This document shows positions 25,243 through 34,446 of a stretch of 64,000 nucleotides of DNA, in pieces. Each line of letters begins with the position of its first letter. Within the stretch, counting starts at the first letter, position 1. The notes beneath the pieces were generated by a model, which saw only the letters and a list, made by a program, of their open reading frames with translations, had not been told where the DNA came from and made no database searches. The translations under genes were made by a program, and so were the position numbers. The stretch is from Edaphobacter lichenicola. Lineage in GTDB: Bacteria; Acidobacteriota; Terriglobia; Terriglobales; Acidobacteriaceae. Location: assembly GCF_014201315.1 (NCBI RefSeq), contig NZ_JACHDY010000006.1, positions 1 through 64,000 of the forward strand. Direction: 5' to 3'.

Positions 25243-26181
25243 TCAGTCGCCAAAGATCTTTCGGAAGAACCGGCCCAGGGCGTGCGCGAAACCGCGACGA
25301 GGGGGCGTTGGCGGTGGCGAATTGGGCGGGGTTGTAGTCTGCGCAGCCGCGCTCGTAGACGCGTCTCCGGTCTTTCCCTTCGGATCCGGCGAAGCGGCGG
25401 GTGTCAGGCTATCCGCTCCCTCGCCGGAGCTAAGGGTCGCCGCAACCTGCTCATGCAGATCTCCCGTAGGAGCCTGTGGCACCGCGACTGGAGCCAATCC
25501 CGCGCTCACGGCGGTAGGGAAGGGATGCTGTTCCGCCGCAGTCTTTGAGGCGTCACCTGGGTTCAAGAGTGCGTCGGCAACCGTCATTGTAGGCTCTGGA
25601 GGAGGCTCTGGAGGACACCCGCACGAGGAACTCTCATGGTCGACCACCTCTTTCAGGCTGCCATGTTCGAACAGCACGTGCTGCCCGGGATTCAGTACGT
25701 AGCTTGTCTCGCCAAACTGATCCGCGATGTTGAGCACAGGCGCCTGTGTTCCGCGATTCTCAACGCACGTATCGCCATTCCTCGTCACGCGAAGCTGCAA
25801 ATCGAGCGGCCCATCTCCGCGCATCGTAAAACGCAGGTCCGGCGTCATCACCATATCGTGCGTCGTCGCGGCCATCTGCACCTCAATCGCCCCGCGATCC
25901 AGAGCCAGCATCAACGGCTGCTGGCCAGTCGCCCCTTGGCCGGAGGTCAGATGCAGACCGCTGGTCGCGCACACCCGCACCGTGCCGCCCCGCTTCAACT
26001 CGATCTCAGCCGTGTGATCTCGTGCTGTGACAGTAGTGTTCCCCACTAGGATCGCCTGCCCGTTGCTCACCTCGAGCGCCCCTGCAACATTGGCGTTCTG
26101 AATCCCCACCACCCCGATCGGCTGCTGCGCCCGCGCCACTCCACACCCCAACGCGAACACCACCATCAGCCGACGCACCAT
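25243..26181 (-). CDS. Secreted Pro-rich protein of unknown function
   Basis: 312 aa. N-terminal signal ('MVRRLMVVFALGCGVARAQ'). Residues about 20-175 are beta-rich and resemble a FecR-like or cupin-like sheet region ('AEIELKRGGTVRVCATSGL', 'FGETSYVLNPGQHVLFEHG'); three to four Cys could form disulfides. Then 'CGCPPEPPPEP' and a low-complexity Ala/Pro/Thr tail ending in 'RGFAHALGRFFRKIFGD', a possible amphipathic helix. It starts 11 bp after trpG on the same strand. Function unknown. Confidence 0.8.
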   Translation of the reverse strand: MVRRLMVVFALGCGVARAQQPIGVVGIQNANVAGALEVSNGQAILVGNTTVTARDHTAEIELKRGGTVRVCATSGLHLTSGQGATGQQPLMLALDRGAIEVQMAATTHDMVMTPDLRFTMRGDGPLDLQLRVTRNGDTCVENRGTQAPVLNIADQFGETSYVLNPGQHVLFEHGSLKEVVDHESSSCGCPPEPPPEPTMTVADALLNPGDASKTAAEQHPFPTAVSAGLAPVAVPQAPTGDLHEQVAATLSSGEGADSLTPAASPDPKGKTGDASTSAAAQTTTPPNSPPPTPPRRGFAHALGRFFRKIFGD

Positions 26182-26192
26182 CGCAACCCACC

Positions 26193-26780
26193 CTACATCT
26201 TCAGGAAATTTTGAATGATCTGTTTGCCGTGCAGGGTCAACACGCTCTCCGGATGAAACTGCACTCCTTCAATCGGCAACTCACGATGCCTCAGCGCCAT
26301 AATCGTCTCACCATCTGCCGTTCTCGCCGACACCTCCAACTCCTCCGGCAGTCCCTCCTCCGACACAATCAGCGAGTGGTACCGCGTACACGTCATCGCC
26401 GACGGTATCCCCGCAAAGATGGTCTTGCCGTCATGCTCCACCTCACTCGTCTTGCCGTGCATCAGCTTCGGCGCGCGAATCACATTGCCCCCAAACGCCG
26501 CTCCAATCGCCTGATGCCCCAGGCACACCCCAAGAATCGGCACCCTCCGTCCACCCGACTCCCCCAGCGCGGCGAAGTGCTTGATCAACTCCATCGAGAT
26601 CCCCGCATCCTGCGGCGTACAAGGCCCCGGCGAGATCAGGATTCTCTCCGGCCGCAGGGCCTCAACCTCCTTCGGCGTCAGTTCATCGTTGCGCCGAATC
26701 ACCATCTCGGCCCCAAGCTCACCCATATACTGCACCAGGTTGTAAGTAAAAGAATCGTAGTTATCCAGAACGAAGACCAT
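26193..26780 (-). CDS. trpG: Anthranilate/aminodeoxychorismate synthase glutamine amidotransferase
   Basis: 195 aa class I amidotransferase. Releases ammonia from Gln for the TrpE or PabB subunit. '[16 protein letters not shown]' at the start, '[13 protein letters not shown]', nucleophile Cys in '[10 protein letters not shown]' and the His-Glu pair in '[11 protein letters not shown]'. It may serve both tryptophan and folate synthesis. trpE lies upstream on the same strand, but 564 bp away with an opposite-strand gene between them. Confidence 0.95.
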   Translation of the reverse strand: MVFVLDNYDSFTYNLVQYMGELGAEMVIRRNDELTPKEVEALRPERILISPGPCTPQDAGISMELIKHFAALGESGGRRVPILGVCLGHQAIGAAFGGNVIRAPKLMHGKTSEVEHDGKTIFAGIPSAMTCTRYHSLIVSEEGLPEELEVSARTADGETIMALRHRELPIEGVQFHPESVLTLHGKQIIQNFLKM

Positions 26781-26835
26781 AGCAATCCTTAAATTCTACG
26801 CTCTGCGCAGCGCACTATTCTCAATGCTTAGTGAG

Positions 26836-26865
26836 AAGTTGCCGATAACCCGACTTTGCGGCAAG
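26836..26865 (+). repeat. TGCCGATAAC repeat, copy 1
   Basis: AGTTGCCGATAACCCGACTT followed by TGCGGCAAG. The first 13 bases are repeated in inverted orientation at 27272-27293, on the far side of the small gene at 26915; a third copy is at 34296. Confidence 0.6.
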
Positions 26866-26914
26866 AGAAGCCCTTCATGTTTATCCTGAGGGTTGAAGCC
26901 AATAGGAGAGTTAC

Positions 26915-27271
26915 GTGAAAGCATCTAGCCGGACTGCGTTGGTGAGCTTGCAATGGCTTCTGTTTGCCGTCGAGGTCGTATTCCTTTTCTTTCTGCTGAC
27001 TGAAGTCTTCCTGGTGCCCCAGATGGCTGCCCCTTGGGGCGATCTACGATTTCAGTTGGAGTGGGCCGCGCTGTCCCTCGTATTCGCTCTTGCGAGTGGA
27101 ATGACCTTCAATCACACTGCCAGTTCACCTCCAACTGAATCTCGTTCTCTTCTCAAAGCGCCCCCGGTTGTGATCTGGCTGACGGTGGTAGCCGTAGTTC
27201 TAATACCTGCAGCAATGAAGTGGCGTTCTCTAAGCCCTAGCCACTCAGTCCACACAATGCACGTGCCTTGA
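26915..27271 (+). CDS. Small membrane protein between trpE and trpG
   Basis: 118 aa from GTG 26915, with AGGAGAG 5 nt upstream. Three hydrophobic segments: about 10-34 ('FAVEVVFLFFLLTEVFLV'), 46-66 ('EWAALSLVFALASGMTF') and 85-104 ('VVIWLTVVAVVLIPAAM'). No family recognised. It runs against trpE and trpG and is bracketed by an inverted repeat (26836 and 27293), which suggests insertion of a small cassette. Confidence 0.7.
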   Translation: MKASSRTALVSLQWLLFAVEVVFLFFLLTEVFLVPQMAAPWGDLRFQLEWAALSLVFALASGMTFNHTASSPPTESRSLLKAPPVVIWLTVVAVVLIPAAMKWRSLSPSHSVHTMHVP

Positions 27272-27293
27272 AACGGCGTTATCGGCAACTTTG
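27272..27293 (-). repeat. TGCCGATAAC repeat, copy 2 (inverted)
   Basis: Reverse complement reads AAAGTTGCCGATAACGCCGT, matching copy 1 over AGTTGCCGATAAC. It begins directly at the stop of the small membrane-protein gene. Confidence 0.6.
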
Positions 27294-27343
27294 ACTGCAG
27301 GCTTTAGTAGTTGCACTTGTGATATTCACTCACACCGACACTC

Positions 27344-28915
27344 CTAAACTCCCCGAGCCCGCTCAATCGCCCGCACCACCGCTCGCGCCTTATTCCCACA
27401 CTCTTCAAACTCCTTCTCCGGAACCGAATCCGCCACAATACCCGCGCCCGCCTGAAAGTGCCCCTGCTCCCCATTCATGAACAGCGTCCGAATCGCAATG
27501 CACGAATCCAGGTTCCCACTGAAGTCCGCATACAGAACACTCCCGCCATACACCCCTCGCCGAGCCGGCTCCAACTCCTCAATAATCTCCATTGCCCGAA
27601 TCTTCGGCGCACCGCTCAGCGTCCCCGCAGGGAAGCACGCACGAAATGCATCCAGCGCCCCCAACCCAGCCTTTAGCTTGCCCTCCAGAGAACTCACCAT
27701 ATGCATCACATGGCTGTACCGCTCCACGAACATCAGATCCTTCACCTTCACCGACCCAAACTCACTCACCCTACCCACATCATTCCGCCCCAGGTCGACC
27801 AGCATAATGTGTTCGGCAACCTCCTTCTCATCCGCGCGAAGATCCGCCTCCATCGCCCGATCCTTCACCTCATCCCCACCCCGAGGCCGCGTCCCGGCAA
27901 TCGGCCGATACTCCACCTCACGCCCATGCACCCTCACCAGCAACTCCGGAGAAGATCCCACAATATGCGCCACCGTCTCGCCTCTGTTGATGAACTTGCC
28001 TTTCTTGTTGTCATCCTTCGCGGAGCGGAGGATATGCGTTTCGCTCTTCGCACCCTCCAGCCCAAACCGCAAAAAGTACATATACGGCGAAGGGTTCACA
28101 ATCCTAAGCGCCCGATACACCTCAAACGCATCAACCCCCGGCACACAATCAAACCGCTGCGACAGCACACACTGAAACACATCCCCCGAAGCAATGTACT
28201 CCTTCGTCTTCTCCACCGCCTTCAGAAACGCATTCTTCGGAGTCCGCGAAGTAATCTTCAACTTCCCCTCAGGCCTCTTCGTCTTCCGCACCGGCAGCGC
28301 CTCCGCCAGCCGCCTCTCCATCTTGTTCAGCCGCCGCACCGCTCGCTCATACGCACCCTCGCGAGGCTCCCGCGTCAGGTCCGCCGTCACCATCAGGTGA
28401 ATCTCCTTCTTTACGTGGTCGAACGCCAGCACCTGATCGAAGAACATCAGGCACGCATCCGGCACTCCCAACTCATCTTTTGCCAGCGAAGGCAGCTTCT
28501 CGATCTGTCGCACCACGTCATACGCAAAGAATCCCACTGCTCCAGCAGTAAACGGAGGCAGCCCCGGCAGACGTGCCGGAGTATGCCCGCTCAGAGCCTT
28601 CTTCAGCTCCTCAAAGATATCCCCCTCGAACGTGCTCTCCCGCCGCCCCTCGCGAACCGTAATGCGCGTCCCCCGCGCCACCATCTTTTTATACGGCTGT
28701 ATGCCGATAAAGGTGTAGCGACCGACATGTTCGCCACCTTCGACCGACTCCAGCAGAAACGCCTCCGGCTCCTCGGCCGCAATCCGCAGAAAAGCCGACA
28801 CCGGAGTCTCGAGATCTGCCGTTACCGTGCGATAAACGGGCACGAGCGAGTGTTTACGGCTTAATTTTAGAAATTCACCGGCAGAGGGGAGGGAGTTGGA
28901 GTCGAAAGAAGGCAT
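27344..28915 (-). CDS. trpE: Anthranilate synthase component I
   Basis: 523 aa from ATG 28915, 5 nt after GGAGG; an in-frame upstream ATG at 28948 is less likely. Converts chorismate to anthranilate with TrpG. The N-terminal Trp-binding site is suggested by 'LLESVEGGEHVGRYTFIG', implying feedback inhibition. The chorismate-binding part has 'GDVFQCVLSQRF', 'HIVGSSPELLVRV', 'RPIAGTRPRGGD', 'LVDLGRNDVGRV' and 'GTLSGAPKIRAMEII'. Trans to trpG, see the insertion between them. Confidence 0.95.
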   Translation of the reverse strand: MPSFDSNSLPSAGEFLKLSRKHSLVPVYRTVTADLETPVSAFLRIAAEEPEAFLLESVEGGEHVGRYTFIGIQPYKKMVARGTRITVREGRRESTFEGDIFEELKKALSGHTPARLPGLPPFTAGAVGFFAYDVVRQIEKLPSLAKDELGVPDACLMFFDQVLAFDHVKKEIHLMVTADLTREPREGAYERAVRRLNKMERRLAEALPVRKTKRPEGKLKITSRTPKNAFLKAVEKTKEYIASGDVFQCVLSQRFDCVPGVDAFEVYRALRIVNPSPYMYFLRFGLEGAKSETHILRSAKDDNKKGKFINRGETVAHIVGSSPELLVRVHGREVEYRPIAGTRPRGGDEVKDRAMEADLRADEKEVAEHIMLVDLGRNDVGRVSEFGSVKVKDLMFVERYSHVMHMVSSLEGKLKAGLGALDAFRACFPAGTLSGAPKIRAMEIIEELEPARRGVYGGSVLYADFSGNLDSCIAIRTLFMNGEQGHFQAGAGIVADSVPEKEFEECGNKARAVVRAIERARGV

Positions 28916-29003
28916 GGCTTCCTCCATCATAAATGCGTCTTTATGCACGTTTTAGGTCGAATCGGCTAACCTTGACTGCGGCGATCCTCCCCCATTGGTT
29001 TCA

Positions 29004-29033
29004 TTGCATATCGTTGTTTCAGCGGCCTATACT
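29004..29033 (+). promoter_or_regulatory. Putative sigma-70-type promoter of the glutamate dehydrogenase gene
   Basis: TTGCAT (29004-29009), 18-bp spacer, TATACT (29028-29033), about 110 bp upstream of the chosen start in the trpE/gdh divergent spacer. Confidence 0.5.
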
Positions 29034-29144
29034 CCTCAAGTTTGGCCACAGACCGGTCTGGCACAAGCTGTATCCTGCTTCTTGTGAGGCAAAACGATGG
29101 CCGGAGAATCGCTGATACCAGCAACAGAACAAAGGAAAGTAAAA

Positions 29145-30410
29145 ATGCAGACCCTTACGCTCGAGCAGGAGACTAACCCCTGGGAAGCCCAGGCCGCTCG
29201 ATTCGACTTCGCCGCAAGAAAACTCAATCTCGATCAAGGCATCTGGAAGGTCCTCCGCTACCCCTCCCGCGAACTCATCGTTCACATCCCCGTCGGCATG
29301 GACGACGGCTCCATCGAAGTCTTCACCGGCTACCGCGTCCAGCATTCCGTAGCCCGTGGCCCAGCGAAGGGCGGCATCCGCTACTCCCCTGACGTCTCTC
29401 TCGATGAAGTCCGCGCCCTCGCCTCCTGGATGACCTGGAAGTGCGCTGTCGTTAACATCCCCTTCGGCGGAGCTAAGGGCGGCGTAATCTGTGACCCCAA
29501 GAAAATGTCCCAGGGTGAGCTCGAACGCATGACCCGTCGCTACACTGCCGAACTCATGGAATTCATCGGACCCGAAAAAGACGTTCCCGCGCCCGACATG
29601 GGCACCGACGAGCAGACCATGGCCTGGATCATGGATACCTACTCCATGCACATGCGCCAGACCGTCAACGCCGTCGTCACCGGCAAGCCCGTCAACCTCG
29701 GCGGCTCGCGCGGACGCAAAGAAGCTACCGGCCGCGGCGTCTCCGTCGTCTGCGATGAGGCCATGAAGCATCTCGGCATGTCCATCGACGGCTGCCGCGT
29801 CATCATCCAGGGCTTCGGCAACGTCGGCTCCAACTCCGCCAAGCTGCTCGCACAGAAGGGCTACACCGTCATCGGCATCGCCGAGTACGACGGTGCCCTC
29901 TACAACCCCAACGGCATCGACATCCACGCCCTCATGGAACATCGCAAGCGTGCCGGCACCATCACCGGCTTCACCGAGGCCGAGGCCGTCGACAAGCACG
30001 AACTCCTCACCTACAACTGCGAGATCCTCATCCCCGCAGCAACCGAGAACGTCATCACCAGCCGCAACGCCGACCGCATCCGCTGCAAGATTCTCTGCGA
30101 AGGCGCCAACGGCCCGACGACGACGGTGGCCGACGAGATCCTCGCCGACAAAAAAGTCTTCATCATCCCCGACATCCTCGCCAATGCTGGCGGCGTCACC
30201 ACCAGCTACTTCGAGTGGGTGCAGGATCGCATGGGCTATTTCTGGACCGAGGCCGAGGTCAACCAGCGCCTCGACAACATCATGACCGAGAGCTTCCACG
30301 ACGTCGTGACCTATGCCCAGACCCACAACGTCAACAACCGCATCGCCGCCTACATGCTGGCGATCGACCGCGTAGCCTACACCACCAAGCAGCGCGGCAT
30401 CTACGCCTGA
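29145..30410 (+). CDS. Glutamate dehydrogenase (Glu/Leu/Phe/Val family)
   Basis: 421 aa from ATG 29145, behind AAAGGAAAG; ATG 29097 would add 16 residues. Interconverts glutamate and 2-oxoglutarate + ammonia. Substrate-site '[12 protein letters not shown]' and catalytic Lys in '[12 protein letters not shown]'; '[15 protein letters not shown]' and Rossmann '[13 protein letters not shown]' are typical. The hexameric single-domain length fits the short GDH type. Divergent from trpE. Confidence 0.93.
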   Translation: MQTLTLEQETNPWEAQAARFDFAARKLNLDQGIWKVLRYPSRELIVHIPVGMDDGSIEVFTGYRVQHSVARGPAKGGIRYSPDVSLDEVRALASWMTWKCAVVNIPFGGAKGGVICDPKKMSQGELERMTRRYTAELMEFIGPEKDVPAPDMGTDEQTMAWIMDTYSMHMRQTVNAVVTGKPVNLGGSRGRKEATGRGVSVVCDEAMKHLGMSIDGCRVIIQGFGNVGSNSAKLLAQKGYTVIGIAEYDGALYNPNGIDIHALMEHRKRAGTITGFTEAEAVDKHELLTYNCEILIPAATENVITSRNADRIRCKILCEGANGPTTTVADEILADKKVFIIPDILANAGGVTTSYFEWVQDRMGYFWTEAEVNQRLDNIMTESFHDVVTYAQTHNVNNRIAAYMLAIDRVAYTTKQRGIYA

Positions 30411-30455
30411 CGCTCCTACAACGAAAAAAAAGAAAACAAGAAAAAAGACAAACAG

Positions 30456-30483
30456 AGAGGCAGCTCACAAGGCTGCCTCTTTT
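30456..30483 (+). terminator. Rho-independent terminator after glutamate dehydrogenase
   Basis: AGAGGCAGC (30456-30464), loop TCACAAG, GCTGCCTCT (30472-30480), then TTT. An A-rich run precedes it, so it may also serve the convergent gene ending at 30515. Confidence 0.88.
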
Positions 30484-30514
30484 GCTGTCTCTTGCTATCG
30501 TCCGGTTTGCGCAG

Positions 30515-33226
30515 CTACTCCTGCACTAACACTCTTATCTTGGTCGACATGATGCTGGTAGCCGTTCCAGATCCGGTCCCGACGACTCGAACTGTATAAC
30601 TGCCCGGCTTGGTCCCCAGGTCGGTGCAGGCCCCGCATCCCGTCAGCGAAGCCGTTCCGCAGATGGCAAGAACTGCCACCAGCAAGTTTCGAATCGTTCG
30701 CCGCCGCTTGCCCGGAAGGAGCAATACAACCAGCGCCGCCAGAGTCGTACTCGCAAACGGCAGACCAGCCGTCCGCGACTCGGAGTCCGCTACCTCGCAG
30801 GATCGGGGAGCCATCACGCTCAACTGCAGCGTAGTCGTCCCGCCACCTCCAGGAATCGTTGACGCTGCGAAGGCACAGATTGCCTCCGAGGGCAGATCGC
30901 TGCACGATAACTGCACCGGCTGCATATACCCGGTCTGAGGAGTCACCGTCACCTGCAGGCTGACCGTGCCGCCCACCCTTGTCGTCGCAGAACCAGTCAC
31001 CGAGATGCTGAACTCATTCGTTGTCGGCGCCAGCGGCAGCACCGTCACCGTTACCGGTGCGGAGGTCGATCCCTGATGCGTTGAATCTCCGGAGTACACC
31101 GCCGTCAGGGTATGTCTTCCTACTGCGAATCCGGAGCCTGCACTCGCGGGACAGCTTGCCGCCTGGGTTACAGCGATTGTGCAGATGTTCGTTGTGCCGT
31201 CAAAAAAAGAGATCGTCCCGGTCGGCGTGCTGCCATCGCTCGCGGTCACTATCGCAGACCCACTCACTGTCTGCCCGAAGTAGATCGTCGACGGTGTCGA
31301 GATCGTAAAGACCACCATGGTCGGAATGCCCGTTACCGCGTGTGTAGGCTTCGTTTTGGCCGTATTGAGCAGCACCGTGATCCCACCGGTAGTGACATCG
31401 TCGCTCGCCGGCGTTGTTGGCCCCACCGCCGAGTTCGCAATCACCATACCGCCGTTGGCGACAACAAGATCCGTAAATCCATCCTTGTTCACATCTCCGG
31501 CAGAGATCGAATTGATCCCCATTCCGGCAAGGAAGTGCGCCTCTGCACCAAAGGCCCGGCCGCCGAGATTGCTCTGCACGCTCACAACGTAGCCGTCGCT
31601 CATCACCAGGTTCGGACGCCCATCGCCGTCTAAATCGATCGCCGCCAACTGGTAGAAGTTTCGTGAAGGCGTCATCACCACTGGCGTCGAGAAGCTTCCA
31701 TCGGCGTTCCCATACCAGAGATAAATTGCGTTTGCTGCGGCTGCGGTCGGGTGAGCGTGATCGGCGCTCGTGTTGTCGTACGCCGCGATCACATCCTGAT
31801 TGCCATCTCCATCGAGATCGACCGTGACAGACGCGGTCTGCACCAGTCCCGCTCCCTGCGGCGCTCCCGGCAAGCCGCCAACCTGAACCCCCGCGGTCGC
31901 ACTCACCAGCGCGTTCGTCGGTGTCGCGGTAGAGGAGAACGTTCCGTCTCCACTCCCATGCAGCAACAGCGCCTGCGAAGCCGAAACATTCACCACCGCA
32001 TCCAGATTGCCCGATCCGCTGAACTCTCCCAGAGCTCCCCTCAGCGCCGGTTGCCCTGCCGAAAACGCGCGAGAGCTTCCGAGTCCTCCATCCGCGCTCC
32101 CCAACAGAACTGCGATCCCCTCAGGCGAATCCATCGCCAAATCCAACTCCCCGTCGCCGTTGAAGTCCGCCGCTGCGAAGCTCGTCCGCCCCGGCCCAGC
32201 GTTGTAGATCCCCTTTAGCGTCAGGCTCAAATCACTCTGTCCAAGCAAAACACTGATGCCAGCGGAAGTCGCCGTATAAAAATTGTGGCACCCTGCGATA
32301 TCCGTCACCGCGACAAGGTGTCCCCCCAAACCTGTCGTCGCATCTGCGCTTCCACTTCCGCCCTCAGAGCTGGTCGAAAAACTTCCATCGGCCTCTCCAT
32401 GAAAGATCTCAATCCGTCCATCGACGCCCTCCAACACAAGGTCGGGATGTCCGTCGTCGTCGACGTCGTGCAGTAGCATGCTCCGCGTCGTGCTTGAGCC
32501 GGCAAAGCTCTCGAAAAGGGTCAGCAGCCCATCGGTCGATCCAAGAAAGACATCCACGACACCGCCGACGACAGACTGAATCACCAGGTCGGTGTGACCA
32601 TCCCCATTCAGATCTGCAGTTGCCATCGGCCCAACGCCGCCCTGCAGCCGCGTTCCGACGATCCTCACCAGAACGCCGCTCTCATCGCTCGTCAGCGTAA
32701 TCAGCGAAGGATTCGCGGCATCCTCCACCAACAGGTCCAGGGTCCCCTTATCGTGCAGTTGCTCCCCCATCACGTAGCGGAACTCAGGCGCATTCGTTCC
32801 CAAAATCGCGAAGGTCCCAAGCTCCTGCGCCGGCCTGAAGGTTCCATCGCCATTCCCCAGCGCCAGATAAGCCTTCCCGAGCCCAACCGTGCCCCAGACC
32901 CATGCCAGGTCCACATGCCCGTCGTGATTGAAGTCTGCGACCGCAATCGAAGCTCCCGCGGTAGCGAGTGTCTGGCCGGGCGCGAAGCTTCCGTCCCCAT
33001 TACTTAGCAGCACATGAGTCGTCGACGAGGTCGCCGTCGCGCCATAGTCGGTATAGATCAGGTCGGCCCGGCCGTCTTCGTTCACATCTGCCGCCACAAC
33101 TCCAGACGGCCAACTCCCCGTAGCAATCATCAGAGGCTGTTGAAACTGCTGTGCCGTCGCAGCCACAGCCATCAGGCTTAGCGAGCAGAAGGCTATCGTC
33201 CTCGACAAGACACCACGAATCGGCAT
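30515..33226 (-). CDS. Large secreted FG-GAP/Ig-like repeat protein
   Basis: 903 aa. Signal peptide ('CSLSLMAVAATAQ', about 25 aa). Residues about 30-640 hold at least eight VCBS/FG-GAP units with calcium loops ('DVNEDGRADL', 'DFNHDGHVDLAW', 'DLNGDGHTDLVI', 'DVDDDGHPDLVL', 'DFNGDGELDLAM', 'DLDGDGNQDVIA', 'DVNKDGFTDLVV'), i.e. an integrin-like propeller. Then an Ig-like domain ('TPTGTISFFDGTTN', 'HTLTAVYSGDSTHQGS'). A hydrophobic stretch followed by Arg/Lys ('ALVVLLLPGKRRR') and 'LTGCGAC' near the end could anchor or sort it. Adhesion or matrix role is inferred only. Confidence 0.85.
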   Translation of the reverse strand: MPIRGVLSRTIAFCSLSLMAVAATAQQFQQPLMIATGSWPSGVVAADVNEDGRADLIYTDYGATATSSTTHVLLSNGDGSFAPGQTLATAGASIAVADFNHDGHVDLAWVWGTVGLGKAYLALGNGDGTFRPAQELGTFAILGTNAPEFRYVMGEQLHDKGTLDLLVEDAANPSLITLTSDESGVLVRIVGTRLQGGVGPMATADLNGDGHTDLVIQSVVGGVVDVFLGSTDGLLTLFESFAGSSTTRSMLLHDVDDDGHPDLVLEGVDGRIEIFHGEADGSFSTSSEGGSGSADATTGLGGHLVAVTDIAGCHNFYTATSAGISVLLGQSDLSLTLKGIYNAGPGRTSFAAADFNGDGELDLAMDSPEGIAVLLGSADGGLGSSRAFSAGQPALRGALGEFSGSGNLDAVVNVSASQALLLHGSGDGTFSSTATPTNALVSATAGVQVGGLPGAPQGAGLVQTASVTVDLDGDGNQDVIAAYDNTSADHAHPTAAAANAIYLWYGNADGSFSTPVVMTPSRNFYQLAAIDLDGDGRPNLVMSDGYVVSVQSNLGGRAFGAEAHFLAGMGINSISAGDVNKDGFTDLVVANGGMVIANSAVGPTTPASDDVTTGGITVLLNTAKTKPTHAVTGIPTMVVFTISTPSTIYFGQTVSGSAIVTASDGSTPTGTISFFDGTTNICTIAVTQAASCPASAGSGFAVGRHTLTAVYSGDSTHQGSTSAPVTVTVLPLAPTTNEFSISVTGSATTRVGGTVSLQVTVTPQTGYMQPVQLSCSDLPSEAICAFAASTIPGGGGTTTLQLSVMAPRSCEVADSESRTAGLPFASTTLAALVVLLLPGKRRRTIRNLLVAVLAICGTASLTGCGACTDLGTKPGSYTVRVVGTGSGTATSIMSTKIRVLVQE

Positions 33227-33516
33227 ATCGAAACGCTCGAACTACTTCTCTATCGGCGTTATCGAAGGAACAGAGAGGTGCATCCGAAGTTAGAGTTCCA
33301 GGTAGAACTCCTGTTTCGGGAGGGGAAGGAAGAGCGGCCTCCGAGCCGGCGAAACGCCAGCCTGTTTCGCTAAAGTCCTCCGCTATCTTGTCGATAGCCA
33401 CCAAGGTAGCGCCCCGCAACCTCAGGCTGCCGTTGCCCTTTCGCACTTTCACGCGTCTTACTGTGGCAGAATGCTATTGTGTCGCGTACTCTCGATGCGC
33501 ACTGCGTAACCTCTCG

Positions 33517-34209
33517 ATGAACCTGCCCAACTCCATTACGATGAGCCGTATCGCATGCGTCCCTCTGCTCATCTGGATCCTCTCGCCCGCCTTCCCCTTC
33601 ACCGGTGGACACGGAGCCGTGGGCCTGCGCGGCGGCGAACAGGAGATCATCGCCAGCATCGTCTTCATCCTTGCCGCCATCACGGACGGTCTCGACGGCT
33701 ACCTCGCCCGCCGCCGCAAACAGATCACCACCATGGGCATGTTGCTCGACCCACTCGCGGACAAGCTCATGGTCACCGCGGCGTACATCATTCTGGTGGC
33801 CTATAACCCCCGAGTGGTGCCGCCCTGGATCGCGGTCCTGGTCATCGGCCGCGAGTTCCTTGTCTCAGGTCTCCGCAGCATCGCCGCCGCCGAAGGCTTC
33901 ACCATCGAAGCCAGCGAGATCGGAAAGCTTAAGACCGTCATCCAGATTGTCTCGGTCGTCGCGGCCATTCTCGCGCACCGCTGGGACTATTGGAACTGGG
34001 GCGGTTACATCGTCGGCGTTCACTTTATTGCTGTCACGGCCATCTATTGGATGACCATCGTGTCGATCATCTCCGCAGTCGACTACTTCATAGGCTTCTG
34101 GAAGAAGATCGACCACGCCTCCGACAAACGCCGCAAGCGTCGCAGCTTCGTCCTCAGCCGCAAGCCCAAGCCGATGCCCCCGGCAGAGCATCCGTCCCGT
34201 ATCACCTAA
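33517..34209 (+). CDS. pgsA: CDP-diacylglycerol-glycerol-3-phosphate 3-phosphatidyltransferase
   Basis: 230 aa membrane enzyme of phosphatidylglycerol synthesis. The CDP-alcohol phosphotransferase signature DG-x2-AR-x8-G-x3-D-x3-D is seen in 'DGLDGYLARRRKQI' followed by 'GMLLDPLADKLM'. Four to six hydrophobic helices. ATG 33517 gives 'MNLPNSITMSRI', the normal start; the open frame reaches 33151 only as a shadow of the divergent gene. Basic Pro-rich tail at the C-terminus. Confidence 0.92.
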   Translation: MNLPNSITMSRIACVPLLIWILSPAFPFTGGHGAVGLRGGEQEIIASIVFILAAITDGLDGYLARRRKQITTMGMLLDPLADKLMVTAAYIILVAYNPRVVPPWIAVLVIGREFLVSGLRSIAAAEGFTIEASEIGKLKTVIQIVSVVAAILAHRWDYWNWGGYIVGVHFIAVTAIYWMTIVSIISAVDYFIGFWKKIDHASDKRRKRRSFVLSRKPKPMPPAEHPSRIT

Positions 34210-34295
34210 CGTCCCGCATCACCTAATCTGCGAAGCCCCCCGCGTCTACCTGGGAAGCCCAATGAGGAGCAGATCAGTTTGGGTTGCCAACACTA

Positions 34296-34331
34296 GCTGC
34301 CGATAACCCCGTTTCGCGGGAAGTGTGAAGC
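34296..34331 (+). repeat. TGCCGATAAC repeat, copy 3
   Basis: TGCCGATAACCCCGTTTCGC followed by GGGAAG. Shares TGCCGATAACCC and the later GCGG-AAG pattern with copy 1 at 26836. It lies in the otherwise empty 237-bp spacer between pgsA and the MFS gene. Confidence 0.55.
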
Positions 34332-34446
34332 TACTAATTCTCCGAGGGGCCTGAGCGTTCGCCGCAGCGCGTTCTGGTCAGGAGGGACCGCCAACGCAGA
34401 GCGAACAACTCGCTCGGCTTAGCGCTTCGTCCTATCGATGCTCGAT

